Shown here: piece after piece, positions 53,379-62,819 of the stretch
How positions within the stretch are numbered: the stretch's first letter is position 1
Layout: the number at the start of each line of letters is the position of its first letter
Source of the DNA: Lophium mytilinum
Lineage: Eukaryota > Ascomycota > Dothideomycetes > Mytilinidiales > Mytilinidiaceae
Direction of reading: 5' to 3'
NCBI GenBank assembly: GCA_010093605.1
Contig: MU004185.1
Location: forward strand, 207,334 to 271,333
Length of the DNA stretch: 64,000 nt
Notes under the pieces: model-generated
The model's input: the letters and a program-made list of their open reading frames with translations, nothing else
Databases searched by the model: none
What the model was told of the DNA's origin: nothing
Made by a program: the position numbers and the translations under genes

Positions 53379-54561
53379 ATGGCATCGGACGAAGCTAATT
53401 CGAAGGCTGTGGATGATGCCGAACAGCTTGTACAGTCGGAAGACCCGCAGCATCCATCGAACCTGATCTGTGAGCTTTGCCGGAAGTTTTATGCTCTAGG
53501 CTGGGTATGTATATGTTTTCAAATATGCATGTGAGCTCATCTCTATGCGAAGAATTACTAGGCATGGGATGGGACATTTGCTAACGGGATGAGCTCAGGT
53601 TACTGGAACTGGTGGTGGAACCAGCATCCGGCAACATGACCACATCTTCCTCGCCCCATCAGGCGTGCAGAAGGAGCTGATGAAGCCAAGCGACATATTT
53701 GTGATGGATTTCAACACGAAAGAATATCTGAGGAAGCCTAGCGTATGCATTTCTACTTCATTAATCTCACCGTGACTCTGTTCCTCCAAATTCGGTCTCC
53801 TTCGACTTGTTTTATCGTTCGTGTTTCTCTTTTCACTCGAATCATGCCCAAACATCGTCTCTCCGAAAGTCTTCTAACTGTGCTTTCTTTCCAACAGGTT
53901 CTCAAGCCCTCAGCTTGCACACCACTCTTCCTTGCCGCTTTCACACGCGGCGCCGGCTGCTGCATTCACACGCACTCCCAATGGGCGGTTCTCGTCACCC
54001 TACTCGTAGAGCGCGACTTCGGCCAATCGGCGTGCTTCGAGATCGAGGAGATTGAGCAAATCAAGGGAATTGGCAAGGGGAGGGGTAAGGTCGGAAACCT
54101 AGGGTATCATGACCGACTAAGGATTCCCATCATTGAGAACACGGCTTTGTAAGTTCTCCGCTTTGCTTCCGGAGGGCCTGAAGTCTTCCGCAGCAATGTG
54201 GGGCTATTCTGATGCGTGGGAATACAGCGAGGAAGATCTCACCGAAAGCTTGGAGGTTGCGACGGAAAAGTATCCGGATACGTATGCTATCCTGGTCAGG
54301 CGGCATGGCATGTACGTTCCCCTTGTGATCTTTTCAGTACCTCCTTTTTGGTTCACAGATTGACGTTTTCAGATATGTATGGGGCGACAACGTGCATAAG
54401 GCGAAGACGCAGTGCGAGAGGTAAGCTATCACCCTAGAGTTTGAGGAAAGATCAGGAGCTAATCTAATTATAGCTTGGACTACATATTCCAGCTTGCAGT
54501 TGAGATGAAGAAGCTAGGATTGCCGTGGACAACCAGAGCGTCAGAAATCAGCGATATTTAA
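53379..54561 (+). CDS. MDE1: Methylthioribulose-1-phosphate dehydratase
   Basis: Six exons: 53379-53504, 53599-53742, 53898-54148, 54228-54311, 54373-54420 and 54474-54561, giving 246 residues. The class II aldolase fold is clear: [37 protein letters not shown] and the zinc site [11 protein letters not shown], with a third His in RRHGIYVWGDN. The substrate-binding stretch around NTAFEEDL spans a splice. The enzyme dehydrates methylthioribulose-1-phosphate in the methionine salvage pathway, which recycles the sulphur of methylthioadenosine. It acts in the cytosol. All introns have canonical ends. Confidence 0.95.
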
Positions 54562-55036
54562 GAGTCTTGCAAAGAAGCTGGATTAAAACAAATGTAATTG
54601 CTGAAATTTTTGCTCTATGACCTCTTTGATGATTAGGGATACATCACTCTTGTGTTACTATTGTAAAGTAGCTTGGGCAAAGTCTTTGCGAGATGATGGA
54701 TGATGACACAAGAAAGCGCGCATAAGGCTACTGCGGATTTTCAATCACGCTAGCTAATATGGCAGCAATAGTCAACTTCAACCTCCTTCGGTCCCCTCCT
54801 CCTCCTCATGATCATATTAGCCTTCATGATTCGTGTGTACCGTGACCTCCATGAATCTTCATCTATAGACTCGACATGTATCTCTGGTAGGCTGCCGTAG
54901 TAGCCAGCTTTGAAGTATCTCGCGAGTTCGATCGCTTCAGCTGGCCCCTAGGCAGCCTTCAGCTTGTTAAATATCTCTTTACTTGCAATACATCAACCCC
55001 TGAGCCACATTCAGCACTCTTCGATTTGCCCTGAGA
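54562..55036. other. Intergenic
   Basis: Includes the MDE1 3' side and the promoter of the next gene. No structure was recognised. Confidence 0.4.
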
Positions 55037-55630
55037 ATGCCGCCCTCCGTCCACCCACCCCTCGAACTATCATTCCGGTTCTTCGACCTCCCAGCCGAAC
55101 TCCGCGCCGAAATCTACAACTACGTTTTACAAAACGACACGTTTAGCGTCAAGTATGGCCCTTCAAGGTTCTCCAGACATCGCCTCCGCTCGCATCTATG
55201 CCGGCCCGGTACCGCCGGCGGTTTCTTCCTCCCCCACCCCCTAGCCCTGATAGACATAAACCAGCAAGCCCGCCTCGAACTCGCGCCGCTCGTCTTCTCC
55301 AGCAAAGTCCAGATCAGATTGCAGAGCCACACCGGACTCCTCAATCTGACGCGCAACTTTGGCGCTCTAGCCTTAGAGCGCATCACTTTCCTGCGCATGA
55401 ACATGTATCTCCCGGAATTTGCGGGTGGCATGACGAAGAAACCTTCGTTGCGGGAATTGTTCTGTAAGTTTACTGGCCTCAAGCTCTTGGAGTTGAGGGT
55501 TTATCTAGCTGCGTATGACGCGGATCCTGTGGATGGGGTTGAGGATTGCGAGTTTACTAGGGCGCTGGGGGTGAGGGAGCTGCGGGCGGCTTGGGTGGAA
55601 GTTGATCTGAAATGCGTTGTACGCGGCTGA
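55037..55630 (+). CDS. 2EXR/F-box-like protein
   Basis: A single exon of 197 residues. The block LSFRFFDLPAELRAEIYNYVLQ near residue 15 is the fungal F-box/2EXR helix pair, and LPHPLALIDINQQARLELAPLVF is the second conserved block of the family. The C-terminal helices (LRELFCKFTGLKLLELRVYL, RALGVRELRAAWVEVDLK) resemble those of the genes at 60547 and 62064. Together with those it forms a local cluster of paralogues in different orientations. The function is unknown; an adaptor role in ubiquitylation is one guess. Confidence 0.82.
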   Translation: MPPSVHPPLELSFRFFDLPAELRAEIYNYVLQNDTFSVKYGPSRFSRHRLRSHLCRPGTAGGFFLPHPLALIDINQQARLELAPLVFSSKVQIRLQSHTGLLNLTRNFGALALERITFLRMNMYLPEFAGGMTKKPSLRELFCKFTGLKLLELRVYLAAYDADPVDGVEDCEFTRALGVRELRAAWVEVDLKCVVRG

Positions 55631-55769
55631 TACTTGGATTATGGAGTGGGACCATAAACTCCGGGACTTTTCCACTCTGGAGTGATGATCGAGCTATGAG
55701 ATGATGTATACTGGAAGTAGCCACCGTCAACGCATTGCTCACTTGCATGTCCTGAATGTTGCTGCGGTA

Positions 55770-56741
55770 CTAGAGCTCACACACAACCGCTTCGTTCTGT
55801 AGCTCGTTGTTCGGCCCTCCCACCACTGCGGCGTTCACGAATGTCGTTACGCGCTCAGCTCTCAGCAACGCATCCCTACCACTGACAGCGGCGCGAAGCC
55901 TCGCAAAGACCATGCCAACCGCCACAAAACCCAGCGATACCCACCCAGCCCATTGGTTCGTGATCTCTTCCCAACGCCGCTGAGCCCCATCAAGCACGAC
56001 ATCTTCCCGTCCGTAAGCTACATGGATATGCCCGAAGACAACGAGCCGCGGTCTTACACCTGCTATCTCCTGAGCCAGGAATGGGCAACCCGCACGATGG
56101 AAATCCCTTCTATCCAAGTGCAGGCGTGGAGGCCCGTGGGTGATGAGGATGTCTGTATCTGAAGGTATTTTGTCGGACCAGACGTCTTTTTCGCGTGGAT
56201 ACTGGAATGCTGAGATGCCGTACTGTGGCGTCCATGGGCTGCCATAGATTCGTAAAGTGCGTTCCGAGGGGCCAGATGCATTTTGGGAGTCGAGGGGGAA
56301 TTTGAGTTCTATTGAGGAGTCTTGGAGGTAGTGCACATCGCTCCAATCGAGATCGGCCGCAGTCTTGCTTTGGCCATAACGTCGCTTGGGATTCTCCGTG
56401 AGGAACTTCCCGTCTAGGAGGACGTCATGGTTTCCCGCGATGAGGATTTTGTGGTCGTGCGGCTGTTCGGAGAGCCACGTGATCTGGGATTGCACTTCGT
56501 CGAAGCTTCCATTTTCCGTCAAGTCGCCGGCATGGATGAGGATATCTCCTGGGGGAAGATCTGGCTGCGTGTTGTGTGTATCGGATATGCACACAACTCG
56601 AATTACGGGTAATGAAGACTCCAAGGGAGGTCTTGGGGTTTGATGAAGAGGATGGAGTTTGAGCAGTGATGTAGCGAGGCCAGCAAGTCGCTGTCCCGGA
56701 AGCTTGATGGTTCGCACAGAAGTGGGATTTGAGGAGCTCAT
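55770..56741 (-). CDS. Calcineurin-like metallophosphoesterase
   Basis: The start at 56741 (MSSSNPTSVRTIKLPGQRL) is preferred over 56807. The metal-binding motifs are in order: CISDTHN, GDILIHAGDLTENG, ILIAGNHDVLLDG, ILITHGPPRLHLD and VVFGHIHVAYG. All active-site residues of the superfamily are present (D, H, D, N, H, H, H). The C-terminus has a hydrophobic helix (WAGWVSLGFVAVGMVFARL) that may anchor the protein. Homologues in fungi are often annotated only as metallophosphatase-domain proteins, with similarity to the human MPPED type. The substrate is unknown. Confidence 0.9.
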   Translation of the reverse strand: MSSSNPTSVRTIKLPGQRLAGLATSLLKLHPLHQTPRPPLESSLPVIRVVCISDTHNTQPDLPPGDILIHAGDLTENGSFDEVQSQITWLSEQPHDHKILIAGNHDVLLDGKFLTENPKRRYGQSKTAADLDWSDVHYLQDSSIELKFPLDSQNASGPSERTLRIYGSPWTPQYGISAFQYPREKDVWSDKIPSDTDILITHGPPRLHLDRRDFHRAGCPFLAQEIAGVRPRLVVFGHIHVAYGREDVVLDGAQRRWEEITNQWAGWVSLGFVAVGMVFARLRAAVSGRDALLRAERVTTFVNAAVVGGPNNELQNEAVVCEL

Positions 56742-56807
56742 AGATACTGCGCAGCCAAGGAGAATAGCATAATGTTCGGAAGGAGCTGGAGGTGTTGTTG
56801 GATACAC

Positions 56808-57059
56808 ATGTTCTTTCAGCCTCCACCCGCATGGAGGTGGCGCGGGTTTGAGAGGTGAAGGGGGACGTCGGCGCTTCGCTGTCCAGGGTCCCGATTCTTC
56901 ACCAAGGCTTGGCAGCGCTTATTTTCCTACCTAGACCTTCTACCAAATCAGTACAATCTATTAACCACTCCAACCTTATACTTCTACGCCGCACTATAAT
57001 CCGACTTCCTCGCCATGTCTAAAAATACGCATCGCGGCGTTGATACTCTGATCTCGAGC
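56808..57059. other. Intergenic
   Basis: Region between the phosphoesterase and a transposon insertion. No feature seen. Confidence 0.35.
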
Positions 57060-57068
57060 AGATTCATG

Positions 57069-57695
57069 CGGGCGGTCTCCGGGCAGGCCCCTCGAAAAGG
57101 CCCCTTCGTCACGTGCTCACATAAGCGAATTTTGTGAACATCATAAAACTCACGGGCCTACACTTAACACCTAAAAATTAATAGCTCTATTAATATCAAG
57201 CTACTCTATCTATCGCATTGCAGCCTTAGATCATTATTTTTACAAGTGCGCTTTGTGCCTAGGGCTAGGCCTAGGAGGTAGTAGGATCCTTACTAAGACG
57301 CTGATATTAATAATAACACATTCCTTAGTAATAGAGATGACGGGGCCATTACGCACAGCACGCTGGAAGGGGATCTGCACAAGATTTTATAGCAGATCCC
57401 GCCTATTCTACCTGCTCCGCGTACAAAGGATATCGGGAAACCACCCGTGGTGTAGATTTGAGGCGCCCGGCATTATCCTAAGTTGTACGTCGGCTTAGTG
57501 TTAATCTGTGGAACAGAGTCCTTCTCCTCTTATCCTACGCCTCTTTCTGTACACGAGCGTTGGTAGATTGCTTGGCAGAGATGGAAAATAAAGATAGGAG
57601 AGAGAGGGACGTGTTGATTTTGTGATGTTCATAAAATAAGCTAGCGAGCACGTGACGAAGGGGCCTTTTCGAGGGGCCTGCCCGGAGACTGCCCG
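57069..57695. mobile_element. Non-autonomous Mutator-like element (MITE), 627 bp
   Basis: Left and right ends match as inverted repeats: CGGGCGGTCTCCGGGCAGG and CGGGCAGTCTCCGGGCAGG. They continue as near-identical arms for about 50 bp (CCCCTCGAAAAGGCCCCTTC, then CGTCACGTGCTC) and are looser to about 90 bp. The flanks AGATTCATG at 57060-57068 and 57696-57704 form a perfect 9-bp target duplication, as in Mutator-like elements. The interior is AT-rich with no transposase. The near-intact ends suggest recent activity. Confidence 0.9.
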
Positions 57696-57704
57696 AGATT
57701 CATG

Positions 57705-57866
57705 ATTTTCAAACACTGATATTCTTGGTTCTACCACACTGTAGATCACAGCACTTTCAGAGAACGTATATAGGAACCGTCCTTGCAGGGCAGCTTTTAT
57801 ATCTAGATACTTGAGGTTTCCTAGCTGAGTGAAACAAAAAAGAACATTGGAAGCGCTATAGACGCG
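57705..57866. other. Short spacer right of the Mutator-like element
   Basis: AT-rich spacer between the element and an acetyltransferase fragment. Nothing further was seen. Confidence 0.3.
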
Positions 57867-58011
57867 TCATCCAATCCACACCTCTTCGTACGGCGCAGCA
57901 AACTTCTCCTGTTTCGCGAAGCAATCACGCCAGCCAAAACTTGCATAGAAAGACCTGCATCTGAGACATGGTATGCTTCAAGCCGATAAACAAGCGCTTG
58001 CTCAAATGTGC
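57867..58011 (-). pseudogene. C-terminal fragment of a GNAT-type acetyltransferase
   Basis: On the minus strand ALVYRLEAYHVSDAGLS is followed one frame over by FYASFGWRDCFAKQEKFAAP and then YEEVWIG and a stop. This reads as the C-terminal end of a GNAT fold (acetyl-CoA-binding helix and the Y-x-x-F-G-(W/F) element). The change of frame occurs within a few bases, so it is a broken gene remnant and not a functional protein. The upstream half of the gene is missing. Confidence 0.4.
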
Positions 58012-58347
58012 TTATATAGAGCCTGTTGAATCATAGACGAATGTTGGAATCGCGATATTATATCTATGACCGCTTTGTTGCTACCGAATGACAGTTTTCA
58101 CATCTTTGCAATAAATTCTAAAGCGAGCGAAACGTGGAACAACCTTTCTATTCTACTTCCCAGCTTCCCTTATTGGACACGTCACAGAGACTTGCCACTT
58201 CATCTGTTATCACGCTTCCCGGAGAGTCCCGAAGACACTATAAGTACGACAGCAGCTAGATCTTCCCATTCTCCCATCGATTCCGATTCGTAGAGCGGGT
58301 AAACTTTGCAGTCCCTTTAATATCTTCTTCTTCAACACACAGCGACC
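58012..58347. other. Promoter side of the nucleotidyltransferase-fold gene
   Basis: No independent feature recognised. The gene start at 58348 is preceded by a pyrimidine-rich leader. Confidence 0.35.
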
Positions 58348-59301
58348 ATGTGCTTTGGAAAGTCCGGGTCTGGAACCGGCGGCCAAGCTCCTCGGACAGC
58401 AGCTCCTCAAACAGCAACAGCCCCTCGAACTGCAGCAGCCCCTCAGCCGATAGCTCCCCGGGGAGCTCCTAAACCTTCGCCGCGCGCAGGGAAGATAGGA
58501 AAGGGCGCTCAACAACCACTACAAATAGGACCCCCAACGGAAGCGACAATTCATATTCCCCGAAATCGACTAGATGCTCACGGAGTTCCGGTCCAGTTAA
58601 CATCTTACGACATCGACAGGCAGTCGTTAGAGAGCGCGTTAAGTTCGATGGCTCAATATTTGAATCAGAAGCGTGTTCATCTGATAGCCGTCACCGTAGG
58701 AGGTGCAGTGAACTGCCTCTACCTCCGTAGTAGGCAAACGACACATGACGTAGACATCTTCGGCTCGAACTTAGACACACCAGCTCGAATTCTGCTAGAT
58801 CAAGCAATGCAGTACGCTATTCAACAGTTCGAAGGACGACTAGGAACAGACTGGTTCAACACGGAAAATCAGATGTGGATGGGACCGAACACCCAAAAGG
58901 AGCTGACGGAACTGGCTATGCGGCAAGGAGCCGTGGTATTCGAGGAACCCGGGTTGAGGCTTCTGGCTGCGCCCTGGGAGTACGCATTTTCCGGAAAGGT
59001 TTAGAGGCTGCTCACTGGAGGTAGTCAGGTCCGATCGTACGACTTGGACGATGCTGTAAGCTATCTGGCGCAGCTAGTTCGCAGGAATGGCGATCGGCCG
59101 ATAGCACTGGGAATTGTTGAACGCTGGTCGAGCCGATTTAGCCATACAACAAGCAGAGACTTCCTAGTCAATAGGGTAGACCAAGAGTATCGAAAGCGCT
59201 TTGGCAAGCCGGGAATCGTACAAGTCGAGGGTAGTAGCCGTGGGGGAAATAATCTTCGTGGCGGGCGCAACACTCGTGGTAGTGGTCGTCTAAGAACGTA
59301 G
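58348..59301 (+). pseudogene. Nucleotidyltransferase-fold protein gene with one in-frame TAG
   Basis: The frame opens at 58348 with a Pro/Ala/Gln-rich leader. The fold core is VTVGGAVNCLYLRSRQTTHD followed by VDIFG, a Gly-Gly plus DxD arrangement of nucleotidyltransferases. Helical parts (ARILLDQAMQYAIQQF, EPGLRLLAAPWEYAFSGKV) follow. A TAG at 59002-59004 ends the frame, but the same frame continues with RLLTGGSQVRSYDLDDAVSY and a conserved helical end (SRDFLVNRVDQEYRKRFGKP), finishing in an RGG-rich tail at 59301. A CAG to TAG change would explain it. A 30-bp GT-AG pair across the stop is too short to be an intron. Confidence 0.6.
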
Positions 59302-59375
59302 TGATTGTTGGTGCAGTGAGACTGGGGAATATTTTACTATGTCGGTATGGCGTTTTCAGGTTGAGACCAGACGTG

Positions 59376-60086
59376 TCATGTAAAATAAATGTGCGGTGTC
59401 CATAATAGAATGTTCATCTTCGAAAAATCGGGATCGGCCCTATCATCGTCTTTGTAGGTCAACGTTTCTCCTTCCTCTGTTGGGATTACTAATGTTGTAG
59501 CTAGAGCAGGGACTTTTTGCGCCCATTCGGGAACTTTCTCGTAGGGACGCTGTTCATGTGGAATATCCTTCGCTTTTTCGGCTTCCTCCATAGACAAAAG
59601 AGGACTAGCGCCACGGGTGAGACCAAGAGCAACCCTAGCATTGAAGGACTTGACGATGAGACAAGTGACGCCAGCTAGAAAGGCATACCGAGCAGGATCA
59701 TCATCTTGAGGGTCTACAATATCGCAGATTTTCCATTGCTCCTGCCTCCAAAGCCATTCCAGCATGTTTCGGTACGCAAATCTCTTATCGAGTACGAAAC
59801 ATTCGTATAGCCGATACAGCGTGTATAGCGAACTGTCTTCGAAAATGCCTTGAGGAGCAGCAAACTTACGTGCGGACACGGCGGACCAGTACTGCTCGGG
59901 ATTATCGAGAATTCTTCTAGGAGAAGGAGGAGGGAACACGGGATAATCTTCTAGAATGGGCTCATATAGTTCTGGCTCAGGCTCTTGCAAAATCCCCGGA
60001 CTACCTGCACTTTGGAAAGACGCAGAACGAGGTGGGCCCTTTCGGGCGCGAAGGAAGCGCTGGAATCTGCGAATAGCCGCCTTCAT
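59376..60086 (-). CDS. Hypothetical protein convergent with the nucleotidyltransferase-fold gene
   Basis: A single exon of 236 residues starts MKAAIRRFQRFLRARKGPPR (60086). A Pro-rich stretch (EPEPELYEPILEDYPVFPPP) precedes a globular part (SSLYTLYRLYECFVLDKRFA, MLEWLWRQEQWKICDIVD, CLIVKSFNARVALGL). No family is recognised. It lies tail to tail with the upstream gene, 74 bp apart. Such side-by-side accessory genes may move together, but nothing shows that they act together. Confidence 0.7.
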   Translation of the reverse strand: MKAAIRRFQRFLRARKGPPRSASFQSAGSPGILQEPEPELYEPILEDYPVFPPPSPRRILDNPEQYWSAVSARKFAAPQGIFEDSSLYTLYRLYECFVLDKRFAYRNMLEWLWRQEQWKICDIVDPQDDDPARYAFLAGVTCLIVKSFNARVALGLTRGASPLLSMEEAEKAKDIPHEQRPYEKVPEWAQKVPALATTLVIPTEEGETLTYKDDDRADPDFSKMNILLWTPHIYFT

Positions 60087-60546
60087 CGTGGAAAGACAGT
60101 CAAAGTTTGGAGAGCTGAAAGGGGAGTGTTGCGCTTTTGACGTCCAATACCAGGGCCAGAGCACGAGGGAGTGTTGAGTAGAGAGCGTGAGGTTTGCTGA
60201 CACGATGGCCAAGGGGCACAGCCAAGAGAGCGTGTTTGCTAAACTACTCTATTAGATTGAAAGCCCTAGCGTCGGCAATACCCGGCGCTAAACCCATTCC
60301 TGGCAGCGCTCTGATTGACACTCCTCACTTAAACTCACCCACACCACAAAATTCAGTCCTCGACTCGAGCTCAAGAACCTTCGTGAAAGTTCCTCCAGCC
60401 CACAACAGAACTTCCAGCTTAAGCAAAATAGCCAGAGGAAGTTGCTAAAGACGCCAACGAAGAAGCCGCCGAAGATACCACCGCAGATACCGCTGAAGCA
60501 ACAGCTACTTTAAACCTCTCCAAGCTCCTCTCTTCAAACCAGCAGA
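60087..60546. other. Intergenic, with short degenerate repeats
   Basis: No coding region found. A Glu/Ala-rich reading (GAAGAAGCCGCCGAAGA) near 60450 precedes the next gene and may be its leader or an upstream exon. Confidence 0.35.
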
Positions 60547-61386
60547 ATGCAGAGCCAGACTCAAGAGCCTCCGCAGAAGCGCAGGAAACTCGAGCACGAT
60601 GCTGAAGTTTTCCACAATGTCGCTGAGGAAACCGCTGAGAAAGCAGGAGCTGAATCTCTCTCTTTCTTCAGCCTTCCCGGAGAGATACGAAACAAAATCT
60701 ACGACAACATCTTCCAAGATAAAGACTACAAAATTCATCTTCCCCAGTTCGTTCTTGGTTCGAATACACACCGCCATCGCCCTCTCCCTCAGCTCACCAG
60801 TCCGGACGGGATCTTCGTTCCTCATCACGTCCGCGACTACTACGCCCTCTTAGCTGTGAACCGTCAAATGCGCAAGGAAGTCGCCTCGCTCATCTTCAGC
60901 AATCACCTCCACCTCTCTATCGAGACCCCTAGTGGGCTCAAGGACGTTGCGCAAAATGTCGGGAACCTAGGCCTATCGTACATTCGGCATCTGGCTCTCG
61001 ACTGGTACACAAGCGGATACCTATTCTTCAACCTGAAGAAAGAGGCAGGTCTTTCCATATCCTCCTTGCTGCAAAGATTCACTCAGCTGAAGACGGTCGT
61101 CATCTCGGTGGATTGCCAGTTCACGCCACGCTTCACCAAAGCTGCTGCGTTTGTCGAGGACAATGGCTTGCAGGAGCTGCGTGCAGCCGGGATCGAGGTC
61201 TCAATTTTGGGGCGCTGGGATCCCTACCTCATTGAAGGAGAAGGGTGGGGGCAGAGTATGTTCGAAACTTTTACAGAATGGCATGCCGAAGTTTGTGAGA
61301 TTAGGCGTAGGGATCCAGGGTGCCCTCCGCCTCAAGCATCGCAAAAGAAGAGGAAAGCGGAGAGAGCCAATTTATCTTGCGACTAG
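60547..61386 (+). CDS. 2EXR/F-box-like protein
   Basis: A single exon of 279 residues. The N-terminus is hydrophilic (PQKRRKLEHD), a possible nuclear signal. The family block LSFFSLPGEIRNKIYDNIFQ begins near residue 38, and YYALLAVNRQMRKEVASLIF is the second block. The C-terminal region has GLSISSLLQRFTQLKTVVIS and a basic tail. It resembles the genes at 55037 and 62064. The function is unknown. Confidence 0.85.
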   Translation: MQSQTQEPPQKRRKLEHDAEVFHNVAEETAEKAGAESLSFFSLPGEIRNKIYDNIFQDKDYKIHLPQFVLGSNTHRHRPLPQLTSPDGIFVPHHVRDYYALLAVNRQMRKEVASLIFSNHLHLSIETPSGLKDVAQNVGNLGLSYIRHLALDWYTSGYLFFNLKKEAGLSISSLLQRFTQLKTVVISVDCQFTPRFTKAAAFVEDNGLQELRAAGIEVSILGRWDPYLIEGEGWGQSMFETFTEWHAEVCEIRRRDPGCPPPQASQKKRKAERANLSCD

Positions 61387-62063
61387 CGAATGGACGATCA
61401 GACGAGCAGACGAGCAGACGAGCAGACGAGAAACGGAGATATGGAGTCGAAAACTCGGATATGAGAGGAAGCAGTCAGAGCGGAGAAGGTATTGGATGGG
61501 TTGGTTTGAAGATGCGTTGAGGTTTTATACTACGGTTCAATGAGACCGCATTTGTGTATGGAGATATTGGAAAGTTTTGAAACTGGAGATCTCAGTTCTC
61601 TTCAATGCCTCTTCATAGATATACGTATACCTTTATACCGCTAAATAGAAGCCTCAAGTCATTTTCAGTGTACCCAATGAGTGAGGTGTTCGGTATTTTG
61701 GACAACTGGTAAACTCGTGCGCCCACCCCAGAGAGCGTTAGCAGGGTGTCGCAGATTGGACGTTTATCCGCTGGCCCCAGTGCTTATGAGTATGTTGGAG
61801 CCCCACAATCAGTAACAAGAAAGTGTACAGATGTTTACAACAAGCTTTTGTATTTGGCCACTTATGAAAGCAGCAAGAAAATACACCTGTAGGAAAGAAA
61901 CCAGACCTGCCGGTGATTGCAATCGCTAGAGCTCCAATATCGCGCGTGAACCTTCTCATGCGCTATAAAGACCATACGAGTGAGACTCTTGAGGGACCCT
62001 TCAACACAGTAGTCATCTTTGGGTGCTGCCTCGTTCCAGAATCTTCATCCTTCAGCCCCCTCC
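61387..62063. other. Intergenic, with an 8-bp repeat
   Basis: Nothing coding is supported here. The (CAGACGAG)x4 repeat at 61399 lies just after the 2EXR stop. Confidence 0.4.
61399..61430. repeat. 8-bp tandem repeat CAGACGAG, four copies
   Basis: Four exact copies of CAGACGAG start at 61399, 61407, 61415 and 61423, starting 12 bp after the stop codon of the 2EXR gene. Confidence 0.95.
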
Positions 62064-62819
62064 TCATTGTACTCCTCTCATAGCCTCCACCACATCTCTC
62101 CACCACTGCTTCGCCTCGTCATCATACTTATCCTCATCCTCGCTGCACACATGGAACCGCATCTTTACCCCCTTCGTCTTGAACTCCCTCATTCTGTACC
62201 TCTCTACAAACTTGCCTGGCTCCAGGCGCCTGGGCCCCAGCGTACTATGCCTCGCACTAACATTGATCTTGACATCCCTCAACCGCTCGAACTGCCCTAA
62301 CAACGTCGACTCTCCCGGAAATCCTGACGCCGGGCGTCTCCAAAGCCATGACCAATCGATACCCAGATGGTGAATGTGCGCACGGCCGAAAGAACCGATG
62401 TTAGAGGATAGGTTATGGAGCGCGGCGTAGGTTTTGAGGGTAAGAAAGAGATAAGACCTATAGATGAGGGAGGCGACTTCGAGACGTGTCCGGTGATTGA
62501 TGGCTAGCAGTGCGAAGTGAGGTTCCGGAGGGTGAGGGACGAACACAGTGTCGAAGGATACGGGGCAGGGGATATAACGCCCCCGTGAGGACCTTGAGAA
62601 GATGTTAGTATCACCGAGCCAGATCCAGTATTGGTGGCCTGCTAGACAGTGCGCGTAGATTAAGTTGCGGAGTTCGCCTGGGAGGTCGAGGAAGCGGAAT
62701 GGCTGAGAGTTTGGAGACGCTGCTGAAGCTGATTGGGTAGTTAGCTCCTGCGTTGTTCCTGCAGACGCCTTTTGAAGAGGTTCGTTGAAATCGAGTTCGC
62801 TTCGCATGAGAGGATTCAT
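62064..62819 (-). CDS. 2EXR/F-box-like protein
   Basis: A single exon of 251 residues starting at 62819 (MNPLMRSELDFNEPLQKASA); a second Met four codons later is possible. The family block FRFLDLPGELRNLIYAHCLA begins near residue 41, and HFALLAINHRTRLEVASLIY is the second block. The two helical blocks that follow (LHNLSSNIGSFGRAHIHHLG, FERLRDVKINVS) align by eye with those of the gene at 60547. The two genes are convergent, with a 0.7-kb gap between them. The function is unknown. Confidence 0.85.
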   Translation of the reverse strand: MNPLMRSELDFNEPLQKASAGTTQELTTQSASAASPNSQPFRFLDLPGELRNLIYAHCLAGHQYWIWLGDTNIFSRSSRGRYIPCPVSFDTVFVPHPPEPHFALLAINHRTRLEVASLIYRSYLFLTLKTYAALHNLSSNIGSFGRAHIHHLGIDWSWLWRRPASGFPGESTLLGQFERLRDVKINVSARHSTLGPRRLEPGKFVERYRMREFKTKGVKMRFHVCSEDEDKYDDEAKQWWRDVVEAMRGVQ

